Notes: a model not told the origin generated them from the sequence alone. Counted from the stretch's first letter, positions 39,263 through 48,439 are shown. The stretch is 64,000 bases of DNA from Anaerolentibacter hominis (GCF_032380675.1 NZ_JAWDIX010000001.1:1-64000); one strand, 5' to 3'. Numbers and translations: made by a program.

Positions 39263-40276
39263 ATGCAAAAGCATAAAGGTTTAAATCCGAAAATTCGTAT
39301 CGGAATTTTTGTGGTACTGATTGCATTGGTTGTTCTCTTCCCGTTCTATGCACCGGATCAGTACCTCGTACGTGTGGCAACGCTTTGTGTCATGTATTCT
39401 GCGCTGGCACTTAGTCTTAACTTGATTACCGGATTTATGGGCCAGGTATCCCTGGGGCATGCAGCCTTCATGGGAATCGGCGCATATACTTCCGCCATAT
39501 TGTCCAGCCGCTTTGAGTGGCCGTTTCTGTTAACTATGATCTGTGCACTTGTGGTAGCGGGAATCTTTGGTATGCTGTTAGGTTTCCCGGCGCTGAAATT
39601 AAGCGGTACCTACCTGGCAATCGTTACATTAGGTTTCTGTGAAGTGGTTCGTCTGGTTGAATTAAACTGGGTTTCCCTCACACGTGGGCCGATGGGTATG
39701 ACAGGTATTGCAAAACCGGTTATTTTCGGAATCCAGATCAAGAACAACACCGGTTATTATATACTGGCTTTAATTCTGCTTGTTATTGTAATGGCAATTG
39801 TAATGAATATCGTTAACTCCCATGTGGGACGTGGCATCATGTCCGTGCGTGAGGATGAGATCGCTGCAGCGGCTATGGGCGTAAACCTTCGTAACTATAA
39901 GGTTATGACGTTTACCATTTCATCTGCTCTCGCCGGTATGATGGGTGCGTTCTACGCACACTATATGAGATTTATTGATCCTTCGGCGTTTAACTTTGAC
40001 CAGTCCACCGGTATGCTGAGTATGGTTATCCTCGGTGGTATGGGCGGCGTTCCGGGCAGCATCCTGGGTGCGGTTATTCTTTCGATTCTGCCTGAGGCCC
40101 TGCGTGATCTTTCCAATCTGCGTATGCTGATCTACGGTCTGGTTATCGCGGTCATGATGATTTTCCGTCCACAGGGTATTCTGGGCCGGAAGACATTCTC
40201 TGATTTCCTTGGAATCCGCAAGAAATATGCGATTTCAGATGAAGAGGCTGCAAAACTGTTAGAGGAAGACAACTAA
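39263..40276 (+). CDS. livM: Branched-chain amino-acid-type ABC transporter permease LivM
   Basis: This 337-residue permease has about eight to ten hydrophobic spans, the LNLITGFMGQVSLGHAAFMG segment, the REDEIAAAAMGVNLRNYKV coupling loop and GGMGGVPGSILGAV, all typical of LivM. It starts 11 bases after livH with GGAGGAG as ribosome binding site. Confidence 0.93.
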   Translation: MQKHKGLNPKIRIGIFVVLIALVVLFPFYAPDQYLVRVATLCVMYSALALSLNLITGFMGQVSLGHAAFMGIGAYTSAILSSRFEWPFLLTMICALVVAGIFGMLLGFPALKLSGTYLAIVTLGFCEVVRLVELNWVSLTRGPMGMTGIAKPVIFGIQIKNNTGYYILALILLVIVMAIVMNIVNSHVGRGIMSVREDEIAAAAMGVNLRNYKVMTFTISSALAGMMGAFYAHYMRFIDPSAFNFDQSTGMLSMVILGGMGGVPGSILGAVILSILPEALRDLSNLRMLIYGLVIAVMMIFRPQGILGRKTFSDFLGIRKKYAISDEEAAKLLEEDN

Positions 40277-40296
40277 ATGATGGGAGGAAATGAAAT

Positions 40297-41061
40297 ATGA
40301 GTGCAATGCTAGAATTAGTGGACGTTACCCAGCGTTTTGGTGGTCTTGTTGCAGTTTCAAAGCTGAACATCAAGGTGGAAGAGAACTTGATTACCGGCCT
40401 GATCGGACCGAACGGTGCCGGCAAGACAACGACTTTCAATGTAATTACCGGTGTCTATAATCCGACCGAAGGCAAGGTATTCTTTGAGGGAAAAGAAATT
40501 ACCGGTAAACCAATTCACGAGGTAACGAAGTGTGGAATGGCTAGAACATTCCAGAATATTCGTTTGTTTAAATCATTGTCCGTTCTGGAGAATGTAAAGA
40601 TAGGTATGCACATCCGGGCAAAATCAGATTTGTTCAGCGCGATGTTCCGTCTGCCAAGAAGAAATAAGGCGGAGAAGGAAATCAACAAAGAATGTATGAA
40701 ATTGCTGGCGCTGACCGGACTTGCAGGAAATGCGGATGATCGGGCAGACAGCCTGCCCTACGGTGCACAGAGGCGTCTGGAAATCGTACGTGCCATGGCA
40801 ACCGGTGCAAGGCTTTTGCTGCTGGATGAGCCTGCTGCAGGTATGAACGAGCAGGAGACAGCAGAATTGACGGCATTTATCCGGGAGCTTAAGAATGATG
40901 GCTACACGGTATTGCTGATTGAGCATGATATGAAACTGGTTATGAATCTCTGTGATTATATCTATGTACAGAACCAGGGTGAACTGATTGCTTCCGGTAC
41001 TCCGGCTGAGATACAGTCAAACAAAGCGGTTATCGATGCTTATCTTGGCGAGGAGGTGTAG
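40297..41061 (+). CDS. livG: Branched-chain amino-acid-type ABC transporter ATP-binding protein LivG
   Basis: This 254-residue ATPase has Walker A GPNGAGKTT (about residues 33-41), the signature region SLPYGAQRRLEIVRAMA and Walker B LLLLDEPAAGMN. LPYGAQRR replaces the usual LSGGQ, as is common in LivG. It is followed by livF with a 2-base gap. Confidence 0.94.
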   Translation: MSAMLELVDVTQRFGGLVAVSKLNIKVEENLITGLIGPNGAGKTTTFNVITGVYNPTEGKVFFEGKEITGKPIHEVTKCGMARTFQNIRLFKSLSVLENVKIGMHIRAKSDLFSAMFRLPRRNKAEKEINKECMKLLALTGLAGNADDRADSLPYGAQRRLEIVRAMATGARLLLLDEPAAGMNEQETAELTAFIRELKNDGYTVLLIEHDMKLVMNLCDYIYVQNQGELIASGTPAEIQSNKAVIDAYLGEEV

Positions 41062-41063
41062 GA

Positions 41064-41789
41064 ATGGGCGATAAAAAAGAGATCTTAAAAGTTGAGAACT
41101 TAAAGGTTAACTACGGTGCAATCCGTGCCCTGAAGGGTATAAACTTATCTGTCCGGGAAGGACAGATCGTAACCCTGATCGGTGCCAACGGTGCAGGAAA
41201 AAGTACTACGATGAATACGATTTCCGGTATTGTACATGCAGCGGAAGGTAAAATAACCTTTGACGGCAAGGATTTGACCAATAAGGCTACCGATTATATT
41301 GTAAAAAGCCGTGTCATCCTGTCTCCGGAGGGACGTCAGGTATTCCCGCAGATGACGGTTCTTGAGAATCTGATGATGGGAGCATTGACTGTTACCGATA
41401 AAAAGATGGTGGACGAGACACTGACAACAGTATATGATCTGTTCCCGATTTTGAAGGACAGGCAGAAACAGGCGGCCGGAACTCTTTCCGGCGGTGAGCA
41501 GCAGATGCTGGCGGTAGGAAGAGCCATGATGGCAGATCCAAAGCTTCTTATGCTGGATGAGCCTTCTCTGGGTTTGGCACCGCTGATTGTCAAAGATATT
41601 TTCGAGCTGATTAAAAAGATTAATAAGATGGGCACAACCATCCTTCTGGTAGAACAGAATGCGAAGATGGCGTTGTCTATTTCAGACTATGGATATGTTT
41701 TGGAAACTGGTAATATTGCTATGGAAGGCAAAGCTTCTGATCTGATGAATGATCCGAAGGTTATCGATGCTTTCCTTGGCGGTATCTAA
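41064..41789 (+). CDS. livF: Branched-chain amino-acid-type ABC transporter ATP-binding protein LivF
   Basis: This 241-residue ATPase has Walker A GANGAGKST, signature LSGGEQQMLAVGRAMM, Walker B LLMLDEPSLGLAP and the LivF-type C-terminus (KVIDAFLGG). It forms a heterodimer with LivG. Confidence 0.94.
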   Translation: MGDKKEILKVENLKVNYGAIRALKGINLSVREGQIVTLIGANGAGKSTTMNTISGIVHAAEGKITFDGKDLTNKATDYIVKSRVILSPEGRQVFPQMTVLENLMMGALTVTDKKMVDETLTTVYDLFPILKDRQKQAAGTLSGGEQQMLAVGRAMMADPKLLMLDEPSLGLAPLIVKDIFELIKKINKMGTTILLVEQNAKMALSISDYGYVLETGNIAMEGKASDLMNDPKVIDAFLGGI

Positions 41790-41831
41790 TAACCATATTT
41801 CACAATAACGAAGAGAAAAGGAGAAAAAATT

Positions 41832-42344
41832 ATGTCTAAAGTTAAAAATGTCCCGAAGATTACGGATGATCCTCAGGTTAATATTAGAAGATCCGATATC
41901 GAGCAGAGAGCAGAATGGTTCTGGTTCATGAACGATGAAGCTGAAAAACGCGGCATCGACTGGGAAGAGTACTGCAGACCGGCTATCCGCCGTGTAGGCT
42001 GCTTCCGTGGTGAGGAATCCATGGCGAATTTCAAAGATCGCGGAGACCTTCAGGAACTGTTGAATATGTTCAGAAATAATGAACTGGGAACAAAGACATT
42101 CGAGAAAGAGTATGTAAAAGACACTCCGGAAGAGATCATCATTGACCATCACTATTGTCCGTTAGTAGCTGCTTGGCAGAAACTGACCGATGATGATGAT
42201 CTGCTCTACAAATGCTGTGATGTTGCTATGGAAGGCGACAGAGGTATCTTCAGCCTTGTAGAAGATGCAGAGTTCTTCCTGGACAGCACGATTGCCGATG
42301 GCAGTGATGTCTGTAGACTGAGATTGCGCAAGAAAAACAAATAA
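41832..42344 (+). CDS. L-2-amino-thiazoline-4-carboxylic acid (ATC) hydrolase-family protein
   Basis: This 170-residue soluble protein resembles the ATC hydrolase family. A hydrophilic N-terminal half is followed by the conserved pattern DHHYCPLVAAWQ, then LLYKCCDVAMEGD, then DGSDVCRLRLRKK at the C-terminus. In Pseudomonas the enzyme opens the thiazoline ring of ATC on the way to L-cysteine, but many relatives act on unknown substrates, so activity is unproved. It sits 42 bases after livF and 14 bases before an L-cysteine desulfidase. The pairing suggests a small sulfur-containing amino-acid derivative as substrate, possibly imported by the upstream transporter. AAAAGGAG precedes ATG 41832. 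Confidence 0.72.
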   Translation: MSKVKNVPKITDDPQVNIRRSDIEQRAEWFWFMNDEAEKRGIDWEEYCRPAIRRVGCFRGEESMANFKDRGDLQELLNMFRNNELGTKTFEKEYVKDTPEEIIIDHHYCPLVAAWQKLTDDDDLLYKCCDVAMEGDRGIFSLVEDAEFFLDSTIADGSDVCRLRLRKKNK

Positions 42345-42358
42345 GGAGAATGTTATAA

Positions 42359-43636
42359 ATGCTTAGTAAGGATGACTGTAGCAAGTTCGCTGCGATAATG
42401 AGAGAAGAGATGCTCACTGCTCTGGGCTGTACGGAGCCAATTGCAATTGCTTTTGCTGCTGCAAAGGCAAAAGAAGTGCTTGGAGAAATTCCGGACCGCA
42501 TGGTAGTGGAATGCAGTGGAAATATTGTTAAAAATGCAAAGGCAGTTATTGTTCCTATGACAATCGACCTGCGCGGTATGGCTGCTGCGGCTTTAGTTGG
42601 CGCGGTAGGCGGAAGCTCAGATCTGAAACTGGAAGTTCTGACAACAGTAACAGACGATGATCTGAAATTAACGAAAGAGCTTCTGGATAAAGGCATCTGT
42701 GAAGTAAAGGTACTGGATTCCCTTGCAAAATTACATATCATTGTAAGCTGCTTTAAGGATGATAAGAGTTCTAAAGTAGAGATTATGCATACGCACGACG
42801 GAATTGTTCACATCGAGAAAAACGGCGAAGTGATCTATGATATCCCTCATTCTGCGGAAGAGCTGGACGAAGGCATGACCGATCGTTCCTGCCTGACGGT
42901 AGAAAAGATCCTGGAGTATGCCGATACCGCTGATTTATCAGAGGTGGAAGATCTGCTGGAGAAACAGATTGAGTGCAATTCAGCGATTGCCAAAGAAGGA
43001 CTTACCAATGACTGGGGTGCAGCTGTTGGCAAGACTTTGATCGAGACTTATGGAAATGACGTGAAGATCCGTGCAAAAGCTGCTGCGGCAGCTGGCTCTG
43101 ATGCGCGTATGAATGGTTGTGAGATGCCTGTTGTAATCAACTCTGGAAGCGGGAATCAGGGTATTACCGTATCTGTTCCTGTTATCGAGTATGCAAAGGA
43201 ACTGGGCGTATCCAAAAAGAAACTTCATCAGGCGCTGGTAGTATCCAATCTGATCGGAATTCACCAGAAGGCTAAAGTCGGCCGTCTGAGCGCATTCTGC
43301 GGTGCAGTCAGTGCCGGTACGGCAGCTGCCTGCGGCATCGCTTATCTTCAGGGTGCGGATGCTAAGATCATTGGTCAGATCATTGTAAATGCTCTCGGCA
43401 ATGTAGGCGGAATCGTATGTGATGGGGCGAAATCCTCCTGTGCTGCGAAGATTGCTTCCTCTGTTGAAGCTGGTTTGATCGGATATGAGATGGCAAAGAA
43501 GGGAAGAGGTTTCCTTCCTGGAGAAGGCCTTGTAAAGAGTGATGTGGAGAAGACAATCGACAGCTTCTGCCGTATGGCAAAAGATGGCATGCAGGTTACC
43601 GATGAAGAAATTCTGCACATCATGGTAGAAGACTAA
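42359..43636 (+). CDS. cyuA: L-cysteine desulfidase family protein (CyuA/UPF0597)
   Basis: This 425-residue protein has the family start (AALGCTEPIAIAFAAAKA type, C24 in GCTEPIAIA) and VECSGNIVKNAKAV. The central SGSGNQGITVSVPV and the C-terminal GIVCDGAKSSCAAKIASS would supply iron-sulfur cluster cysteines. Known members convert L-cysteine to pyruvate, sulfide and ammonia using an oxygen-sensitive [4Fe-4S] cluster; some related proteins act on serine. It directly follows the ATC-hydrolase-like gene, with AAGGAGAATG as ribosome binding site, and ends the transporter operon. Confidence 0.87.
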   Translation: MLSKDDCSKFAAIMREEMLTALGCTEPIAIAFAAAKAKEVLGEIPDRMVVECSGNIVKNAKAVIVPMTIDLRGMAAAALVGAVGGSSDLKLEVLTTVTDDDLKLTKELLDKGICEVKVLDSLAKLHIIVSCFKDDKSSKVEIMHTHDGIVHIEKNGEVIYDIPHSAEELDEGMTDRSCLTVEKILEYADTADLSEVEDLLEKQIECNSAIAKEGLTNDWGAAVGKTLIETYGNDVKIRAKAAAAAGSDARMNGCEMPVVINSGSGNQGITVSVPVIEYAKELGVSKKKLHQALVVSNLIGIHQKAKVGRLSAFCGAVSAGTAAACGIAYLQGADAKIIGQIIVNALGNVGGIVCDGAKSSCAAKIASSVEAGLIGYEMAKKGRGFLPGEGLVKSDVEKTIDSFCRMAKDGMQVTDEEILHIMVED

Positions 43637-43657
43637 AAAACATAGTAATGTCTGAAT

Positions 43658-43734
43658 CCGGACCGGTATCCGGTCTGGCATGACGGCAGGATAAGATAAG
43701 GGGATTCCAATTTTGATTGGGTCCCCTTTCTTTT
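43658..43734 (+). terminator. Two-hairpin terminator after the cysteine desulfidase gene
   Basis: A first hairpin (CCGGACCGG 43658-43666 with CCGGTCTGG 43670-43678) is followed by a second one (AAGGGGA ... CCAAT with ATTGG ... TCCCCTT, 43698-43728) that runs into TCTTTT. The second is the functional intrinsic terminator. Confidence 0.8.
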
Positions 43735-43786
43735 CAATCGAAAATAATGCAGGCAGGAACGGGTGTCTGCGAAAGGAGGAGACTGC

Positions 43787-44932
43787 ATGAAAAGAAGAGA
43801 GGACCTGAAGATTTTTTTGATCGGGGTAGGATATCTGGCCTATTATATTACGCCTTGTTACCGGGCAATTCTGAGAGATAATATCGGCAGTCAGATGATA
43901 GGAATAAAAGGAAGTGAAAGAGGGTTAAAGGAGCGGCAGGAGCTGTTTCCGTTTCCTCTTCAGGTGCAGAATACGAGGGCTGCACTGGATGAAATGAAAC
44001 CGGACCTGATACTCCTCGCACCGAAGCCGGATCAGATACCCGGTATCATGGAAGAAGTATTGATCCCTTATTATGAAGATTGCAGAAAGGCAGGGGAGAT
44101 TCTTCCGGATCTGTATTCGTTTGCGCCGGACCCTCAGGTGTCCTATTTTTATGATAAGCTGGGCGGAGATGTGAACGAAGCTAATCTGCTTCCCAATATG
44201 GTAAATGAACTTCACGGTATTAATGTGGCACCTGTAGGAGTCTCTTTTATTTCTTTTGATGAACGGAGAGAATGGCCGGAAGAAAATAAAAAACTGGCTC
44301 TGGATTTTCTGAAACCAACTGCTACCGTGATTGAGGTGCCTGCAAAATATGCGGTACCTTTTCTGGCCCTGAAGGTTGCCAGCCATACGACTTATGAGAT
44401 GTGCTTTATTCTCCAGGATGTGCTGAAAGAAAAGGGGATTGAGGTGCCATTGGCAGCTCTGGCCAGTGCTATGAGGACGTATCATCGAGAGAATTTCAAA
44501 GATATTGATCCAGCGCTGTATCCATGTTCGGAGGATGATGCACCGGAAGAAATCAGGGTATTTATCTGCGAGATGGTTCAGGGCTGGTACCGTGGTATCG
44601 TACGCTATGCGGTTTCCATTGGGATGGATGAATGGATTGCCAGACGGATGGCCGGAGGCACGATGGAACTTCATTTGATGACGATCCAGATGGAACCCAG
44701 GGAAGTACTGGATCAGAATGTGGCAAATCACGCCACAAAAGGCGGCGTGCTGGAGAAGGCGATCATTACGTTTGATGAAATTGGATATCAGTATCTGACG
44801 GAGGTCTTCCGGCACTTTATGGAGGGATATCCGGATTCGGATTTTGATGTTAAAATAGAGCAGCTTGCGTTTGATGTAACGAAAGCGGTTTCGGATCATG
44901 GCATGACACTTGGCAAACTGAACCAGAAGTGA
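43787..44932 (+). CDS. Distant pyrroline-5-carboxylate-reductase-like / NAD-binding dehydrogenase-like protein
   Basis: This protein has 381 residues from ATG 43787, which follows AAAGGAGGAG (the GTG at 43763 is unsupported). The start LKIFLIGVGYLAYYITP resembles a Rossmann dinucleotide-binding turn, and NHATKGGVLEKAI near residue 320 recalls the TPGGTT-type motif of P5C reductases. The rest is not familiar, including long helical segments around ALKVASHTTYEMC and RMAGGTMELHLM. The protein is longer than normal ProC, about 270 residues. The true substrate is unknown. It starts a gene set with a beta-hydroxyacid dehydrogenase, a ketopantoate-reductase-like gene and glycerate kinase. Confidence 0.55.
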   Translation: MKRREDLKIFLIGVGYLAYYITPCYRAILRDNIGSQMIGIKGSERGLKERQELFPFPLQVQNTRAALDEMKPDLILLAPKPDQIPGIMEEVLIPYYEDCRKAGEILPDLYSFAPDPQVSYFYDKLGGDVNEANLLPNMVNELHGINVAPVGVSFISFDERREWPEENKKLALDFLKPTATVIEVPAKYAVPFLALKVASHTTYEMCFILQDVLKEKGIEVPLAALASAMRTYHRENFKDIDPALYPCSEDDAPEEIRVFICEMVQGWYRGIVRYAVSIGMDEWIARRMAGGTMELHLMTIQMEPREVLDQNVANHATKGGVLEKAIITFDEIGYQYLTEVFRHFMEGYPDSDFDVKIEQLAFDVTKAVSDHGMTLGKLNQK

Positions 44933-45053
44933 TTTGTACAAATCTATATGGTGCATTTTTACAGGACATATGCTATGATTATTATATGGCGGGCCTTGTC
45001 AGACAAGTGGACGCTAAATCAACAGACAGCTTTGGAAAGGAAGGTTTTGTAAG

Positions 45054-45941
45054 ATGAAAATTGGTTTTATTGGCTTGGGAATTATGGGGAAACCCATGAG
45101 TAAAAATCTTTTAAAAGCAGGTTATGAGCTGATTGTTAATGATATTAATCAGGCAGCGGTAGAAGAACTGGTTGCAGCAGGTGCGAAGTCTGCAGCGACG
45201 GCAGCTGAGGCAGCAGCTCAGTCTGATCTGGTTATTACGATGGTTCCGAATTCTCCTCAGGTAAAACAGGTGGTGCTGGGGGAAAATGGCGTTTTGGAAG
45301 GCGCGAAAGAGGGATTAATTCTGGTAGATATGAGTTCAATAGCTCCTCTGGCATCCAAAGAAGTGGAAGCAGAGTGCGCTAAGAAGGGTGTCAAGATGCT
45401 GGATGCTCCTGTATCCGGCGGGGAGCCGAAGGCTGTGGACGGAACTTTGTCTATTATGGTTGGCGGTGACAAGGCGGTATTTGAGAGCGTGAAGGATATT
45501 CTTCTGGTGATGGGCGCCAGTGCCGTATATTGCGGTGAAATTGGTGCCGGCAACACAACGAAACTGGCTAATCAGGTTGTTGTAGCGCTGAATATTGCGG
45601 CTGTTGCAGAAGCATTTACTCTGGCAAAAAAGGCAGGCGTAGATCCGGATCTGGTATATCAGGCTATCCGCGGCGGACTGGCTGGTTCTACGGTTATGGA
45701 TGCGAAAGGAACAATGATGCTGGAAGACAATTTCAAACCTGGATTCCGCATTGATCTGCATATTAAGGATCTGAATAACGCACTGGAGACCGGCCATGGC
45801 GTGGGTTCTCCGCTGCCGCTGACTGCAGCTGTTATGGAGATGATGCAGACTCTGCATGCAGACGGATTCGGCAACGATGATCACAGCGCTCTGGCAAAAT
45901 ATTATGCAAAGGTATCCGGTGAGAAAATCTCCGATAAATAA
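45054..45941 (+). CDS. garR: Tartronate-semialdehyde reductase / beta-hydroxyacid dehydrogenase
   Basis: This 295-residue enzyme has the NAD-binding GFIGLGIMGKPMSKNLLKAG start, the substrate-binding DAPVSGGEPKAVDG motif, catalytic-lysine segment GAGNTTKLANQ and the C-terminal DLHIKDLNNAL typical of GarR/GlxR. It reduces tartronate semialdehyde to D-glycerate. The glycerate kinase two genes downstream would take that product to 2-phosphoglycerate. Related family members act on other 3-hydroxyacids, so specificity rests on the neighbour. GGAAGG precedes ATG 45054. Confidence 0.85.
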   Translation: MKIGFIGLGIMGKPMSKNLLKAGYELIVNDINQAAVEELVAAGAKSAATAAEAAAQSDLVITMVPNSPQVKQVVLGENGVLEGAKEGLILVDMSSIAPLASKEVEAECAKKGVKMLDAPVSGGEPKAVDGTLSIMVGGDKAVFESVKDILLVMGASAVYCGEIGAGNTTKLANQVVVALNIAAVAEAFTLAKKAGVDPDLVYQAIRGGLAGSTVMDAKGTMMLEDNFKPGFRIDLHIKDLNNALETGHGVGSPLPLTAAVMEMMQTLHADGFGNDDHSALAKYYAKVSGEKISDK

Positions 45942-45973
45942 GTAAAGTTTAATAAACGGCATTATGCCATAAG

Positions 45974-46009
45974 GGAACCTTCTCCAAGGATTAATTGTGT
46001 GAAGGTTCC
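45974..46009. terminator. Inverted repeat between garR and the next reductase gene
   Basis: GGAACCTTC (45974-45982) pairs with GAAGGTTCC (46001-46009) across an 18-base loop, followed by TTGTTTA. It is a weak or partial terminator. Confidence 0.4.
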
Positions 46010-46063
46010 TTGTTTATACTAAGACGGTTCGCGAAGCGTGCCGGCGTTTGAGGAGGATTGGGT

Positions 46064-46984
46064 ATGAAATATTTGGTTTTAGGAGCCGGAGGCACCGGCG
46101 GCTGTATTGCTGCTTATCTGGCGGAAGGCGGAATGGATGTTACCATGATAGCCAGGGGAGCGCATCTGGAAGCAATGAGGGCAAATGGATTTCTGGTAAA
46201 GGGTACCAGAATGGGCGATCTCTGTCTGCGCGAAGACAAATTGAAGCTTGCGACAACAGAAGATTATGAGGAAAAGGCAGATGTGATTCTGCTCTGCGTG
46301 AAGAGCTATTCTGTGGAAGAGCTGGTGCCGTTTATGAGAAAAGCTACCCATGAAAAGAGTCTGATCATACCGATTCTGAACGTAGTGAATACGGGTGAAG
46401 TGCTGGCAAAGTGGCTGCCTGAACGGACAGTGCTCAGCGGATGTATCTATATCGCATCCTATATCAGCGCACCAGGAGTGGTGGAGCAGCTGACTCCGTC
46501 TTTCCGTGTTGTTTACGGGGACCGGGAGGGGACCGCCGACAAAGAGATGATGGAGGCGGTGGCGCAGGATATGCGCAGCTGCAACATGGATATAGTAGTA
46601 GCTGAAAATATTGCACAGGCCGCTTTCGATAAATTCTTATTCTTATCACCCTATGCGGCAGCCGGGGCTTATCTGGACGTACTCTCTTCTGAATTTCAGA
46701 AGGAAGGAGAAGCAAGGGATTTGTTCGTTGCTCTGTTAAAAGAGGTGGTTGGGATCTCCAAAGCGCTGGGCTATGACTATGGAAAGGATATGGTCGCTGC
46801 TAAGACAGACCACCTGAAGGTTTTAAATCCCACCTCCACGGCGTCTATGGTGAAGGATGTGAAGAAGGGCGGAAAGAGTGAGATTGACGGCCTTGTGTTT
46901 GAAGTTGTGAGAATGGGAAGAAAACTGGGTGTACCCTGTCCGAATTATGAAAAGGTTGCCGCCCATTTCGGCTACACTCTTTAA
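46064..46984 (+). CDS. Ketopantoate reductase family (PanE/ApbA-like) oxidoreductase
   Basis: This 306-residue protein starts at ATG 46064, seven bases after AGGAGG; the TTG at 46058 is too close. It has the NADP-binding VLGAGGTGGCIAAYLAEGG start, VKSYSVEELVPFM, the central IAQAAFDKFLFLSPYAA lysine region and the C-terminal PTSTASMVKDVKKGGKSEID segment, all typical of 2-dehydropantoate 2-reductase. Many members are not in pantothenate synthesis; no other pan gene is near. Here it lies between GarR-type reductase and glycerate kinase, so a role on a related 2-oxo or hydroxy acid is equally likely. Confidence 0.78.
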   Translation: MKYLVLGAGGTGGCIAAYLAEGGMDVTMIARGAHLEAMRANGFLVKGTRMGDLCLREDKLKLATTEDYEEKADVILLCVKSYSVEELVPFMRKATHEKSLIIPILNVVNTGEVLAKWLPERTVLSGCIYIASYISAPGVVEQLTPSFRVVYGDREGTADKEMMEAVAQDMRSCNMDIVVAENIAQAAFDKFLFLSPYAAAGAYLDVLSSEFQKEGEARDLFVALLKEVVGISKALGYDYGKDMVAAKTDHLKVLNPTSTASMVKDVKKGGKSEIDGLVFEVVRMGRKLGVPCPNYEKVAAHFGYTL

Positions 46985-46999
46985 AGAAACAGGAAAGGT

Positions 47000-48256
47000 A
47001 TGAAAATGATGAGTATTAGAGAGGATGCAGACAGGATTATCAGGCAGTCGATCCGGGAAATGCTTCCCAATGAAGCGGTGGAACGGGCTCTGAAACAGAA
47101 AAATCTGGAGGGTAACGTTGTTGTAGTCGCTGTAGGAAAAGCCGGATGGACGATGGGAAATACAGCAAAGACGGTTCTGGGTGATCAGGTTAAGAAGGGA
47201 GTTATCGTAACGAAGTATGAACACTCTCAGGGTGATATAGAGGGATTTACCATTATAGAAGCGGGGCATCCGGTCCCGGATGAAAACTCTGTGCTGGGGA
47301 CTGAGAAAGCCATAGAGGCGGTGAGCGGGCTAACGGAACAGGATACAGTTGTATTCTTGATTTCCGGGGGTGGCTCTGCGCTCTTTGAACGTCCTCTTGA
47401 AGGCATTACCCTGGATGACATTCAGGATGTAACGAAACAGCTGCTGCGCTGCGGTGCTGATATCGTGGAGATTAATACTATAAGAAAGCATCTGTCGGCG
47501 GTTAAGGCAGGGCGATTTGCAAAGCTCTGTGCACCGGCGAAGGTTTATGCTATTGTGCTTTCTGATGTATTGGGTGACCGGCTGGATTCCATTGCTTCCG
47601 GACCTGCCTATCCGGACAGCTCTACCTGTGAGGAAGCCCTTGCTATCGTGAAGAAATATGGCCTGACCTTTGATGAGCGCATCATTAGCAGGCTTGGACA
47701 GGAGACTCCGAAAGAGCTGGATAATGTGGAAACGGTGATTACAGGAAGCGTTAGCGAACTCTGCCGTGCGGCCGCGAAAGAGGCGGAGGTATTAGGCTAT
47801 ACACCCTATATACTCACCTCCACGCTGGACTGTGAGGCAAAGGAAGCCGGAAAGATGCTTTCCTCCATTGCCAGAGAGATAAAGAGCAATCCGGGCTGTG
47901 CATTTAAAGCTCCCTGTGCGGTTATTATGGGCGGCGAAACAGTAGTGCGCATCACCGGTGAAGGTCTGGGCGGCAGAAACCAGGAGCTGGCCCTGTCGGC
48001 TGCGGACGGAATTGCAGATCTGGGTGATACAGTGGTATTCTCCATTGGTTCCGATGGAACGGACGGGCCAACCGATGCGGCGGGGGGTATGGTGGATGGC
48101 GCTACGAGGAAACGACTTTCGGAGAAGAACCTGCAGATCGGCGAGGTGCTTGCGCAGAATGACTCTTATCGGGCGTTAAAGGAAGCGGGTGATTTGATTA
48201 TAACCGGGCCTACGGGCACGAATGTGAACGATGTAGCGGTACTGTTAATAAAATAA
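47000..48256 (+). CDS. Glycerate 2-kinase (MOFRL family)
   Basis: This 418-residue kinase has the N-terminal DUF4147-type domain (VVVAVGKAGWTMG, EAGHPVPDENS, LISGGGSALF) and the C-terminal MOFRL domain (GGRNQELALSAADG, GSDGTDGPTDAAGG). It converts D-glycerate plus ATP to 2-phosphoglycerate, feeding glycolysis. Start choice is uncertain among ATG 47000, 47006 and 47009 because AGGAAAGG lies right before the first. It closes the set of reductase genes and is followed by a strong terminator. Confidence 0.9.
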   Translation: MKMMSIREDADRIIRQSIREMLPNEAVERALKQKNLEGNVVVVAVGKAGWTMGNTAKTVLGDQVKKGVIVTKYEHSQGDIEGFTIIEAGHPVPDENSVLGTEKAIEAVSGLTEQDTVVFLISGGGSALFERPLEGITLDDIQDVTKQLLRCGADIVEINTIRKHLSAVKAGRFAKLCAPAKVYAIVLSDVLGDRLDSIASGPAYPDSSTCEEALAIVKKYGLTFDERIISRLGQETPKELDNVETVITGSVSELCRAAAKEAEVLGYTPYILTSTLDCEAKEAGKMLSSIAREIKSNPGCAFKAPCAVIMGGETVVRITGEGLGGRNQELALSAADGIADLGDTVVFSIGSDGTDGPTDAAGGMVDGATRKRLSEKNLQIGEVLAQNDSYRALKEAGDLIITGPTGTNVNDVAVLLIK

Positions 48257-48269
48257 TATTTGTTATTGT

Positions 48270-48301
48270 AAAAAGATCCTGTAACAACAGGGTCTTTTTT
48301 T
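48270..48301 (+). terminator. Intrinsic terminator after glycerate kinase
   Basis: AAAAAGATCCTGT (48270-48282) pairs with ACAGGGTCTTTTT (48287-48299) around AACA, and the T-run continues to 48301. Confidence 0.88.
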
Positions 48302-48424
48302 ATTGTGTTTAAATTGTGTGATTTGTGAGTATATTTGGCCGCTGACACGCGCATCAGTTTCTGAAATATTCCTTTAAATAGGGGATTTTGAGCCTTTTTT
48401 GCCAGTGAATTGCTGCTTAACCAT

Positions 48425-48439
48425 AAAGTAAGATACTTT
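48425..48439 (+). promoter_or_regulatory. Upstream palindrome before cluster C
   Basis: AAAGTAAGATACTTT is the same 15-mer found at 1860-1874. Both are followed by a CGACA, and both lie 220-240 bases before the DivIVA-like start. The 423-base gap from 48257 to 48679 otherwise contains the glycerate-kinase terminator, a TTGACA at 48462 without a good -10, and the conserved leader. Confidence 0.5.
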
